64,000 bases of DNA from positions 1 through 64,000 of the forward strand of contig NZ_LOHE01000024.1 of the NCBI RefSeq assembly GCF_001559865.1, read 5' to 3'. Of the stretch, positions 9,522 to 17,220 are shown in pieces. Made by a program: the position numbers and the translations under genes. The first letter of the stretch is position 1; each line of letters opens with the position of its first letter. The DNA comes from Abyssisolibacter fermentans. Lineage in GTDB: Bacteria > Bacillota > Clostridia > Tissierellales > MCWD3. The notes under the pieces are model-generated. The model did not search any database. It saw nothing but the letters and a program-made list of their open reading frames with translations, and was not told the DNA's origin.

Positions 9522-9619
9522 TCTTTATTCCCCCTTTTATGCTAACAATTTTTTAATTACAGTATCCTATCTTATTTAATTATTATATGAATATTTCCAT
9601 ATATAAGATTTAAGGAGAA

Positions 9620-9664
9620 AGGCTGTGACAAAACCAAATAATATTTTTGTTTTGTTACAGCCTT
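9620..9664 (-). terminator. Terminator downstream of the AOR gene
   Basis: GGCTGTGACAAAACC and GGTTTTGT-type arms (GGCTGTAACAAAAC on the minus strand) form a long hairpin 16 bases beyond the AOR stop. It separates AOR-ferredoxin transcription from the reductase operon. Confidence 0.8.
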
Positions 9665-9679
9665 GTTTGTTTTAATTAA

Positions 9680-11854
9680 CTATTGACTTCTTTCTAATTT
9701 TAAATGTTGCTCTACTACTTCTATTAATTCAGGTAAATCCATACCAAGTTCTTTAAGCTTCTCTATCGTTGGTACCCCATCATTAGTCCATCCTCGTCTT
9801 TTATATACAGCATCAATTAGTTTTTGATATTGGTCCTCTCTATACTCTCTCATGACTTTAATCTTTTCATCAATTGTCTTACCTTCAGAATTGTAATTTA
9901 ACCATTCTTTTAGTTGTTTATCATATCTTTCTGCTCTTGATTCATATTCTTCTACTGTTACCGGACCCATTGATCTATAAGGTATAGCATCATTAATTCT
10001 CTTACCATAGCCTCTTCTTATATTAAATATCCTCTGATAGTTATATACTCTTTCTGATTGTCTTATTAATTCATCTAAATCAATGTCTTTGCCTGTAACA
10101 CCATTAAATACTTCTACATAATTTTGAACATGCTCTATAACTTTAGCAGGCTCTTTTGATTTTTTATTACTGGCTGGAGTAACATCATTCCAAGGTAATT
10201 TACATAATCCGTTTAATCCAAACCATGTTCTAAACATAGGAAAATAATGTAATGCTTCAGCTTTATCTTCAAATGTTGGTATTTGATTGTGAACCATATC
10301 CATAAATATAAGCCAAGCTTCATCATGTTGAGGTCCTTTATTTGTTAAGCCATATCCACCTTGCTGAGCCAAGGATTCTTTACAAAGATATTCAGAAAAC
10401 TCTAAACCTTTTTGTTCCATAGCTATATCATTTATAAAATCAGGGTCTGCTCCATATTCTTCAATGAATATCTTTTTCATTCTTCTTACACCTTGACCAG
10501 CTATAAGACCAAAACCTTCTCCTCTTGACATTTGATGCAACAATTCAATAGCTGCCTTACCATTTCCAAAATGAAGATCTAATCCACCTGTTATTTCTTT
10601 GTTTAATATTCCATTTTCATAACATTCCATTATAAATGCTGTTAATGTTCCAAATGAAATCGTATCTATACCGTAAGTATCACAATAAAAATTACATTCC
10701 AATACATATTCAGGATCAAAAATTCCACAGTTTGCACCAACACCTGCTGCTGTTTCGTACTCAGGTCCATCTATCGTAACTTTATCACCTTTATACGGTC
10801 CTGTTTTTAGCTCAAAATTATCTGCTGCCTTAGCACATGACATTGAACATCCATACCAGCAACCATCAGGTTTCCCCTGAGTAATATATTTATCTTTAAA
10901 TACAGTAGAAGCTATTTTATAAGTATCTGGATGTGCTCCAAATTTGAAATTATGTGTTGGCAATAAATCATATTCATCCATAACCTCAATTATATTTGCC
11001 GTTCCTATTTTTCTCATTCCATTTTGTTCATCATCAAACCTGCACATTTCTTTATGGAATCTTATTCCCGCCCTATTTATTTTACCTTGATCTGCAGGGT
11101 TATTTAAATCACCTTTAACTTTACTGAATTTTACAACTATAGCTTTTATATTTTTATTTCTAAATACTGAACCTATTCCACCTCTACCTGCTTGCTTTAA
11201 TCTTGCCACTTTTCTTCTAACATCATAAAAACTAAAGTTTAACATTCCAACTAAACAATTATCAGCAGCTGTTCCTGCTGAAACAACAGATATATTTCTC
11301 CTATCAGCTTCTGTCTTTGCATACATCTCTGTCAGTTGTTCAGCTAAAACATGGCTGTCTATAGCATCAAGTGGAGCTTCTTCTATTTTAACTACACCTG
11401 TGTCTCCATCTATGAAAATCACAACATCATTATCTGCTTTACCTTGTATTTCTAATGCATCCCAACCTGAAAATTTTAATAGTGGTCCAAAATATCCACC
11501 AACATTGCTGTCAATTACAATATTTGTAGTTGGTGATATTGTAACTACCAATGATTTTCCTGCACCAGGATATTGAGTTATTCCACCTACTGGTCCACAT
11601 GCTATTATAATTTCGTTTTCAGGATCATCCCATTTAGTATCAGGTTGTGTTGCTTCCCATAAAAATTTCAAACCAAAACCTTTACCACCTATGAATTTAT
11701 CTTTCATAAGCTGAGTTACAGGTTTCGATTTTATAGTGTTATTTGAAATATCTACATATAAAGTTCTATTAGTATATCCTCTTTCTATAGTCCCCAAATC
11801 ATACTTAAACTCTGTTAAGAGTTTTCTTGAATTTTTAATTTTTTCTAAGTCCAT
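9680..11854 (-). CDS. Aldehyde:ferredoxin oxidoreductase family protein
   Basis: This 724-residue protein is of the tungsten/molybdopterin AOR family. It has the N-terminal GGKGFGLKFLWE motif, ISPTTNIVIDSNVGGYFGP, and a 4Fe-4S cysteine set at residues 332, 336 and 340 (CWYGCSMSC) with a fourth Cys in LNGLCKLPW. Family members oxidise aldehydes to acids and pass electrons to ferredoxin. The gene for a polyferredoxin lies 18 bases upstream and is the likely partner. Family AORs are often about 610 residues, and this one has a longer C-terminal tail. The substrate is unknown; the surrounding proline genes suggest, but do not show, a role in disposing of amino-acid-derived aldehydes. Confidence 0.88.
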   Translation of the reverse strand: MDLEKIKNSRKLLTEFKYDLGTIERGYTNRTLYVDISNNTIKSKPVTQLMKDKFIGGKGFGLKFLWEATQPDTKWDDPENEIIIACGPVGGITQYPGAGKSLVVTISPTTNIVIDSNVGGYFGPLLKFSGWDALEIQGKADNDVVIFIDGDTGVVKIEEAPLDAIDSHVLAEQLTEMYAKTEADRRNISVVSAGTAADNCLVGMLNFSFYDVRRKVARLKQAGRGGIGSVFRNKNIKAIVVKFSKVKGDLNNPADQGKINRAGIRFHKEMCRFDDEQNGMRKIGTANIIEVMDEYDLLPTHNFKFGAHPDTYKIASTVFKDKYITQGKPDGCWYGCSMSCAKAADNFELKTGPYKGDKVTIDGPEYETAAGVGANCGIFDPEYVLECNFYCDTYGIDTISFGTLTAFIMECYENGILNKEITGGLDLHFGNGKAAIELLHQMSRGEGFGLIAGQGVRRMKKIFIEEYGADPDFINDIAMEQKGLEFSEYLCKESLAQQGGYGLTNKGPQHDEAWLIFMDMVHNQIPTFEDKAEALHYFPMFRTWFGLNGLCKLPWNDVTPASNKKSKEPAKVIEHVQNYVEVFNGVTGKDIDLDELIRQSERVYNYQRIFNIRRGYGKRINDAIPYRSMGPVTVEEYESRAERYDKQLKEWLNYNSEGKTIDEKIKVMREYREDQYQKLIDAVYKRRGWTNDGVPTIEKLKELGMDLPELIEVVEQHLKLERSQ

Positions 11855-11872
11855 AATAATTACACCCCCTTT

Positions 11873-12274
11873 TTAAACTTTTGATGTTTCAACAGTCTCT
11901 AGTGTCAATGCTCCTGTAGGGCATTTTTTAACACATAACCCGCATGATATACATTTAAACGGTTCAATATAATCATCATGCTGCATCATTGCAGCCTCTG
12001 GACAATATCCAACGCACATAAAACATCCAACACATATATCTTTATTAATTCTAACGATTCCATTTTTATCTCTGTAAATTGCTTCAACAGGACATATATC
12101 GATACACTCACCACATTGAGTACAATGGCTAATTAAATTTGGACCATCCACTACCTCTTTTACATTCAATGCTGCTTTTGATATATTTTTCTCTTTATAA
12201 AAAGCTTTTGAACATACTTCCTCACAATTGTGACAGCCAATACACAAATCAGTATTTACAGCTAATCTTTTCAT
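11873..12274 (-). CDS. Polyferredoxin, AOR partner
   Basis: This 133-residue protein has four cysteine clusters of the 4Fe-4S type: CIGCHNCEEVC, CTQCGECIDICP, CVGCFMCVGYCP and CISCGLCVKKCP. It resembles the HycB/AOR-associated electron-transfer subunits, which act in the cytoplasm. It is the first gene of a two-gene operon with the AOR. The ATG is preceded by AGGAGGTG. A weak sigma-54-like site lies 30 bases upstream. Confidence 0.88.
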   Translation of the reverse strand: MKRLAVNTDLCIGCHNCEEVCSKAFYKEKNISKAALNVKEVVDGPNLISHCTQCGECIDICPVEAIYRDKNGIVRINKDICVGCFMCVGYCPEAAMMQHDDYIEPFKCISCGLCVKKCPTGALTLETVETSKV

Positions 12275-12304
12275 ACTTTTACACCTCCTTACAATATCTA
12301 GTGC

Positions 12305-12320
12305 AGCACACCCTACACCA
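12305..12320 (-). promoter_or_regulatory. Weak candidate -24/-12 promoter for ferredoxin-AOR
   Basis: TGGTGTAGGGTGTGCT has the invariant GG-N10-GC spacing, but the -12 element is GTGC instead of TTGC. It lies at a suitable distance from the start at 12274. I regard it as possible only. Confidence 0.3.
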
Positions 12321-12464
12321 ACTTATTTTATTATATTTACACATAGACTATATATTATCAATGTAGTCTGTAATTTAATTATTAATTCTTATAGGCTAGT
12401 ACGCATTTTAAGAATATCATTAAAGTTATACTCATAACCAGATTATTATTTATAATTATCGGTT

Positions 12465-12935
12465 CTACAAAGTTAATTTTGCTACCAATTCACCATCTTC
12501 AATCTTACCTGTTTCTACAAAACCAAAAGATGCGTAAAGTGCCTTTGCTACCACATTCTCTGGTTCATAAGAAAGGGAAACTACCGAAGCTTTTCCATAC
12601 GGGAAAGTCCTAATCAATTCAAGTGCCTTTGCCATAGCTTCCTTACTATAACCTTTACCCTGATATCGTTTGTCGATCATTAATCTACACACCCAATAAG
12701 CATTTTCATCATCATTCTCATCTGCTTCATTATATGATAACATTATAAAGCCTACCATGATATCATTGTCATAAATGGCATAAGGCATAGGAATGCACTC
12801 ATTATTCGTTAAAGCAACATACGCCTCTGCAAGGCTGCATATATTACTTGCTACATAACTTTTTTGTTCTTCTTTTGGTTCTAATTTGATACATTCATCA
12901 AAATTATCATCTGTGATTTTTCGTAATTCTATCAT
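12465..12935 (-). CDS. GNAT acetyltransferase, diamine acetyltransferase-like
   Basis: This 156-residue protein has the GNAT acetyl-CoA site RLMIDKRYQGKGYSKEAMAK (R/Q-x-x-G-x-G/A type). It also has the motif VGFIMLSYNEA and a C-terminal strand KALYASFGFVETG. The overall layout resembles BltD/SpeG spermidine acetyltransferases, but the substrate cannot be fixed. The start has AAAGGGGA upstream. It is separated from the dehydrogenase operon by about 100 bases without a clear terminator, so cotranscription is possible. Confidence 0.82.
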   Translation of the reverse strand: MIELRKITDDNFDECIKLEPKEEQKSYVASNICSLAEAYVALTNNECIPMPYAIYDNDIMVGFIMLSYNEADENDDENAYWVCRLMIDKRYQGKGYSKEAMAKALELIRTFPYGKASVVSLSYEPENVVAKALYASFGFVETGKIEDGELVAKLTL

Positions 12936-13043
12936 AATTATCCCCTTTAAATAATATATAATCTTTACTTCTAATGTGTTTAATTATAGAAATTTGTTTT
13001 ATAACATGTAACTGTTTATCCATTGTAGATTATTACTAATTTT

Positions 13044-14192
13044 TTAAACTACTGAAGGCTCGTAAACTAATTCTCCCCTTGCAAATCTATCTTTATCTAG
13101 AGAGCTTACATCTATAGTATTTTCTTCACCTAGTATTTGCTCAGCTATAAGCATCCCAGTTACAGGACCTAACATAAACCCGTGACCGCTAAATCCAACT
13201 GCTAGATAGAAACCTTCTAATTCTTTAACTGTACCTAATATCGGATGACTATCAGGTGTTATATTATACAATCCAGCCCATTGTCTTACTACTCTCAATT
13301 TACCAATAGGTGGTAGTAAATTAGTAATAGTTTTGGACATCTCCTCTAAGAAATGCCAACTAGAAGTCATTCTCAAGTCTCTAGGTTCATTTGCATCTCC
13401 TCTACCCATTAAAAATGAGCCATTTGGTGTTTGTTGACAATATAAATTTAATGAAAATGACATAACCATAGGTCCTTGAGTTGGTTCAACAGTCTCTGTT
13501 ACTAATATTTGATGTCTCTCTGAGTAAACTGGTATATCTAGTCCTACCATTTCTCCAATCTGTTTTGAATATCCACCTGCTGCGTTTACTACTACTCTTG
13601 TAGCTATTTCTCCTTTGTTTGTTATTACTGATTTAACCTTTCCGTTTTCTTTTTTAATACCAATTACTTCAGTATATAAATAAAATTTAACTCCCAATCT
13701 TTTTGCTGCTTTTGCATATGCATCTGTAGTTAAGAATGGATTTAAATGTCCGTCACTTTGGCAAAAAGTTGCACTTGTCATAATATCCGTATTTAAGTAT
13801 GGAACTATTTTTTTTGCTTCCTTTGGTGTTATATAATCTACATCTATTCCTAAGCTTTTCTCAAGTTCTACATTTTTTTTGAATTGCTCATCTTCCTTTT
13901 CAGTTGTTGCAACCATTAAATATCCACCCTGCTTAAATTCAATATCTCTATCATATTCAAGCTCTTCGTTAGCATTTTCAAAGAATTTAATACTCTCCAT
14001 TGCCAGCTTACAGTTCATTTCCATACCAAATTGTTGTCTAATACCAGCGCCACATCTACCTGTAGAACCACTAGCTAAATAATTTTTTTCTATAACAACA
14101 ACATTTTTTACACCCTTTTTTGCTAAATTATATGCTATTGAACACCCAGAAATACCACCACCAATAATTACAACATCAGCAGTTTTAATCAT
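13044..14192 (-). CDS. FAD-dependent amino-acid dehydrogenase, beta (catalytic) subunit
   Basis: This 382-residue protein is of the D-amino-acid oxidase/sarcosine oxidase-beta type, with a dinucleotide motif VVIIGGGISGCSIAYNLAKK, the FAD segment STGRCGAGIRQQFG and the C-terminal GFSGHGFMLGPVTG. In HcnC/LhpB/PDH-beta complexes this subunit binds substrate and FAD. I chose the ATG at 14192, which has GGGAGG upstream and overlaps the preceding gene by 8 bases; an earlier ATG at 14222 lacks a good site. It is the last gene of the five-gene operon. Substrates of relatives include L-proline, D-hydroxyproline, sarcosine and glycine. The local genes favour proline or hydroxyproline. Confidence 0.85.
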   Translation of the reverse strand: MIKTADVVIIGGGISGCSIAYNLAKKGVKNVVVIEKNYLASGSTGRCGAGIRQQFGMEMNCKLAMESIKFFENANEELEYDRDIEFKQGGYLMVATTEKEDEQFKKNVELEKSLGIDVDYITPKEAKKIVPYLNTDIMTSATFCQSDGHLNPFLTTDAYAKAAKRLGVKFYLYTEVIGIKKENGKVKSVITNKGEIATRVVVNAAGGYSKQIGEMVGLDIPVYSERHQILVTETVEPTQGPMVMSFSLNLYCQQTPNGSFLMGRGDANEPRDLRMTSSWHFLEEMSKTITNLLPPIGKLRVVRQWAGLYNITPDSHPILGTVKELEGFYLAVGFSGHGFMLGPVTGMLIAEQILGEENTIDVSSLDKDRFARGELVYEPSVV

Positions 14193-14463
14193 CTTCACTA
14201 CCTCCCTTAACAAATTGATCAATTTTCAAGCTTTTAACAGGAGGTCTACTAGTACAAGGTTCTATTTCTGCCATGCTTTTTCCTGTATATTTTGCAATCT
14301 CTCTTTGAATCAATTGCCCACATGTTCTCCCTTGACACGGACCCATACCAGCTCTTGTTATTCTCTTTATCTCTTCAAGGCTTGTATAGCCTTGTTTTAT
14401 TAAATCTCTAATTTCTTTTAATGTTACATCCGAGCACCTACAAATAATAGTATTATCATCCAT
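14185..14463 (-). CDS. BFD-like [2Fe-2S] subunit of the dehydrogenase
   Basis: This 92-residue protein carries the bacterioferritin-associated ferredoxin-like motif: IICRCSDVT at the N-terminus and GMGPCQGRTCGQLI further on, giving four cysteines for a [2Fe-2S] cluster. In HcnB/OoxA-type proteins this domain is usually fused to the C-terminus of the NAD/FAD alpha subunit; here it is separate. It lies between the ferredoxin-like and beta-subunit genes, 2 bases after one and overlapping the other, so it is surely part of the complex. Confidence 0.85.
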   Translation of the reverse strand: MDDNTIICRCSDVTLKEIRDLIKQGYTSLEEIKRITRAGMGPCQGRTCGQLIQREIAKYTGKSMAEIEPCTSRPPVKSLKIDQFVKGGSEDD

Positions 14464-14465
14464 TA

Positions 14466-14957
14466 TTATCTTACCTCCACTCTGATATTTCTAAAATCGT
14501 ACATATACTTTCTAGGTACAGCAACATTTATAACTGGTGTTCTATCAAAAGCTTTTGGATTTTGAACTTTAATTATTTTAACATCACATATATATTCCCC
14601 TGCTCTATCAAGTCCGGCTACTATGTTACCTTCAACAGGCAAAGGTAAAAATTCATAAGGAATTTTAAACAATATTTCATCTTCAGAGTAACTACCATCT
14701 ACAACCATAATTGCTAAACCCGGGCACTTACTTATACATAATCCACATCCATTGCATATTTCTTCATCTAACTGAGGTCTATCATTAATGTCTTTAAAGT
14801 CTTTCATCGCATTTTTAGTACAAGCAGTAGAACATGGATTACACGGTATTCTTTGAAAACATTCTATAACAGCTACAGGACCTTTATTTATTCTGTCTTC
14901 ACTAGGAAATATTTCTTTTATCATTTCTGGTGTAGCAATACCTGTACTCTCTAACAT
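14466..14957 (-). CDS. 4Fe-4S ferredoxin-like subunit of the dehydrogenase
   Basis: This 163-residue protein has two cysteine clusters, CNPCSTACTKNAM and CNGCGLCISKCPG, followed by a beta-rich C-terminal half. It overlaps the alpha-subunit gene by 7 bases. Similar proteins occur in archaeal and clostridial proline-dehydrogenase-type complexes, where they relay electrons away from the flavins. Its acceptor here is not evident. Confidence 0.8.
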   Translation of the reverse strand: MLESTGIATPEMIKEIFPSEDRINKGPVAVIECFQRIPCNPCSTACTKNAMKDFKDINDRPQLDEEICNGCGLCISKCPGLAIMVVDGSYSEDEILFKIPYEFLPLPVEGNIVAGLDRAGEYICDVKIIKVQNPKAFDRTPVINVAVPRKYMYDFRNIRVEVR

Positions 14958-16045
14958 GTCGCTTCACTCCTAACTATTTTATCTATACCGGCTCTTATTC
15001 TTTCACCTACATGCCCTGAACGTAAAGAATTAAGCTGATTAATATAATCTTCTCTAAGTTCATCAAAATTAGGATGTTCATAACCTATACCCTTTGCTGC
15101 ACATAAACCTGCAAGATATCCTTCTACCATAGCACTACTTGCTTCTTCTACTCCTGTAACATCTCCTGCCACAAAAATCTTTTCTACTGTTGTTTCGTAG
15201 TTGTTATCTCTAACAGGAACTCTGCCGCTTAATTCAGGTACATATTTCATTTCACAACCAGCCTGACATAATAATTCAGTTAGTGGAGTTAATCCCACAG
15301 AAATGCACATTACATCAACATCCAACTCTTTTTCTGTACCCTCTATTGGTTGCCATTTATCGTCCAGCTCGCAAATAACAGCTTTTTCCAAACATTCTTT
15401 TCCTATAGCTTCTTTAACTGAGTGTCTTGTTAATATTGGTACTCCCATTCTTCTAACCTTTGATGCATGTACTAAATATCCACCTATTTTTGGAGCTGCA
15501 TCTATAATTGCTTCTACCTTAACACCTGCTTGCATAAGCTGATAACTGACTATCAAACCTATATTACCTGCTCCTACCATTAAAACTCTATTTCCAGGTT
15601 TTACTCCATGTACGTTCATAAGAGTTTGTACTGCACCAGCTCCGTATATACCAGGAAGATCATTTTGTGGAAAAGCAAGTACCTTTTCACTTGCACCAGT
15701 AGCTACAACCATGGCATCTGGTTTTACTTTTATGTATTTACCTTCGTTTTCTAGTGTTATAATTCCATCTTCATATATTCCTAAAACAGTAGTATCATCT
15801 AAAATTTCTATATTATCTTTGTATTCTGCTAATTTGTTAAAAAGTATATTTGTAATATCTATACCTCTTGTTGAAGCATATTGTTTTTCAGAACCAAAAA
15901 ACATATGCGTTTGTTTTATAAGTTGTCCACCTATTTTCTTGTTTCTATCAACTATAAGTACTTTAGCACCACTAGACGCTGCACTAATTGCTGCACATAG
16001 ACCTGCTGGTCCACCACCAATAACAGCCAATTCTACATTCTTCAT
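14951..16045 (-). CDS. NAD/FAD-binding alpha subunit of the dehydrogenase (HcnB-like)
   Basis: This 364-residue flavoprotein has two dinucleotide-binding motifs, LAVIGGGPAGLCAAISAASS at the N-terminus and VLMVGAGNIGLIVSYQLM near residue 165. It also has the ATG motif VVATGASEKV and the C-terminal FAD motif KIFVAGDVTGVE. It matches the pyridine-nucleotide-disulfide-type half of HcnB/OoxA/LhpF but stops before the BFD domain that those proteins carry. It overlaps the HcnA-like gene by 4 bases (ATGA). It would receive electrons from the beta subunit. Confidence 0.85.
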   Translation of the reverse strand: MKNVELAVIGGGPAGLCAAISAASSGAKVLIVDRNKKIGGQLIKQTHMFFGSEKQYASTRGIDITNILFNKLAEYKDNIEILDDTTVLGIYEDGIITLENEGKYIKVKPDAMVVATGASEKVLAFPQNDLPGIYGAGAVQTLMNVHGVKPGNRVLMVGAGNIGLIVSYQLMQAGVKVEAIIDAAPKIGGYLVHASKVRRMGVPILTRHSVKEAIGKECLEKAVICELDDKWQPIEGTEKELDVDVMCISVGLTPLTELLCQAGCEMKYVPELSGRVPVRDNNYETTVEKIFVAGDVTGVEEASSAMVEGYLAGLCAAKGIGYEHPNFDELREDYINQLNSLRSGHVGERIRAGIDKIVRSEATC

Positions 16046-16347
16046 AGAATTTCCCCCTTACCATTTTGTGTCTCAACAACCATGCCTTCTTCAAGGTCTG
16101 TAATACAAGTTCTTACATTAGGTTCACCATTTACTTTCATTAGACACGAAGAACAATTTCCTATAGCACAATAGAATCCTCTTGGTCTATGCTTAAATAC
16201 ACTCTGTCCAAGAACTTTTACTCCTGCTGCATGTAATGCAGCTGCAACAGTTTCCCCTTTGTAACCCTCCATTTCTTGACCATTAAAAGTAAACTTTACT
16301 TTTTTACCTCTTTTAAAATCTAATATAGGATGCTCATTAATCCTCAT
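16042..16347 (-). CDS. HcnA-like [2Fe-2S] ferredoxin subunit
   Basis: This 101-residue protein has the plant-type [2Fe-2S] motif CAIGNCSSCLMKV followed by a distant Cys in VRTC, and an N-terminal FTFNGQEMEGYKGETVAAAL strand, as in sarcosine oxidase-alpha/HcnA. It is the first gene of the operon, 56 bases downstream of a strong sigma-54 promoter. The start is preceded by AGGAGG. Confidence 0.85.
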   Translation of the reverse strand: MRINEHPILDFKRGKKVKFTFNGQEMEGYKGETVAAALHAAGVKVLGQSVFKHRPRGFYCAIGNCSSCLMKVNGEPNVRTCITDLEEGMVVETQNGKGEIL

Positions 16348-16402
16348 ATAAATCCCTCCTACAATTCTTATGTATCAAATTAAGATATTATGAAAATATA
16401 AT

Positions 16403-16418
16403 AGCAAAATGTATGCCA
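16403..16418 (-). promoter_or_regulatory. Sigma-54 promoter of the dehydrogenase operon
   Basis: TGGCATACATTTTGCT on the minus strand has the GG-N10-GC spacing and matches TGGCAC-N5-TTGC at nearly every key base. It lies 56 bases upstream of the first gene, and two sigma-54-type regulator genes lie close by. Confidence 0.75.
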
Positions 16419-16485
16419 AAATTATCATTATTAGAAGTTAGTAATAAACTTATCATGATATTTAGTTTTTATTTAGTATCAATTT

Positions 16486-16558
16486 TCTGACGTTTTTAAA
16501 GCCAATTCAATAAAAACAGCGTCAGAATTTAGACGTTATTGTCTGAATTCTGACGCTT
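16486..16558. promoter_or_regulatory. Inverted repeats: candidate activator sites and terminator
   Basis: CTGACG (16487), GCGTCAGAATT (16522) and AATTCTGACGC (16547) form nested inverted repeats 70-150 bases upstream of the -24/-12 promoter, where enhancer sites are expected. The 16522-16557 pair is also a hairpin followed by T-rich DNA downstream of the SanA-like gene, so it may serve as that gene's terminator instead. Confidence 0.5.
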
Positions 16559-16585
16559 TAATAACACATTATTACTACATAAATG

Positions 16586-17185
16586 TTATAGGAGTATTTT
16601 ATACATTCTATAGCCTAAATAATAAAACACTTCTCTTGACCAAAAAGGAATCTTACTTCTTAAGCTTTTATATTTGGTTGTTGGTGTTGGACAGGCATAA
16701 GCTTCTAATTCATAATCTTTTGCCATTAACATAGCTCTTTTCATGTGTAATGGATCACTAACTATTATAACTTTGGAAAAATCGTTATTTTCTACAATTT
16801 GCTCCGCATAAAATATATTTTCCTCAGTTATTTTAGATTTTTCTTCTATTAAAATATCTTTCTTTGGTATTTGATTCTCTAAAGCATAATTCATTGCAAC
16901 TCTTGATTCTGAGTATCTTTTATTTTTTCCTTTACCCCCAGTAAATATAATTTTATTAGCATAGCCATTCTTATATAGCCAAATACCATGCTTTATCCTT
17001 TCTTCAAAAACTGGTGATGGTTTATCATCCCAAATTGCTGCTCCCAATACTATTACTGCATCTGCTTTCACACATTCACTTATATTACCATATAAGTATA
17101 TACTCCTAGCTACATAAAAATTGTAACTTAATGCAATTATCATTATAACTATTAGAGCTTTTTTAAGTATTTTTTTAACCTTCAT
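16586..17185 (-). CDS. SanA/YdcF-like DUF218 membrane-anchored protein
   Basis: This 199-residue protein has one N-terminal membrane segment (ALIVIMIIALSYNFYVA), then the DUF218 core: ADAVIVLGAAI, KIIFTGGKG and VIIVSDPLHMKRAM. SanA-type proteins affect the cell-envelope barrier; the biochemical function is unsettled. I chose the ATG at 17185, with GGAG upstream, over 17215, which has no ribosome site. It follows the regulator gene by about 35 bases and may be cotranscribed with it. Confidence 0.8.
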   Translation of the reverse strand: MKVKKILKKALIVIMIIALSYNFYVARSIYLYGNISECVKADAVIVLGAAIWDDKPSPVFEERIKHGIWLYKNGYANKIIFTGGKGKNKRYSESRVAMNYALENQIPKKDILIEEKSKITEENIFYAEQIVENNDFSKVIIVSDPLHMKRAMLMAKDYELEAYACPTPTTKYKSLRSKIPFWSREVFYYLGYRMYKILL

Positions 17186-17220
17186 ATCAATCTTCTCCAA
17201 GCTTTTTACTATCATATTAT

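Noticed and set aside
12305-12320. Firm sigma-54 promoter for the AOR operon
   Set aside because: The spacing fits, but the -12 box is GTGC. Listed only as a weak candidate.
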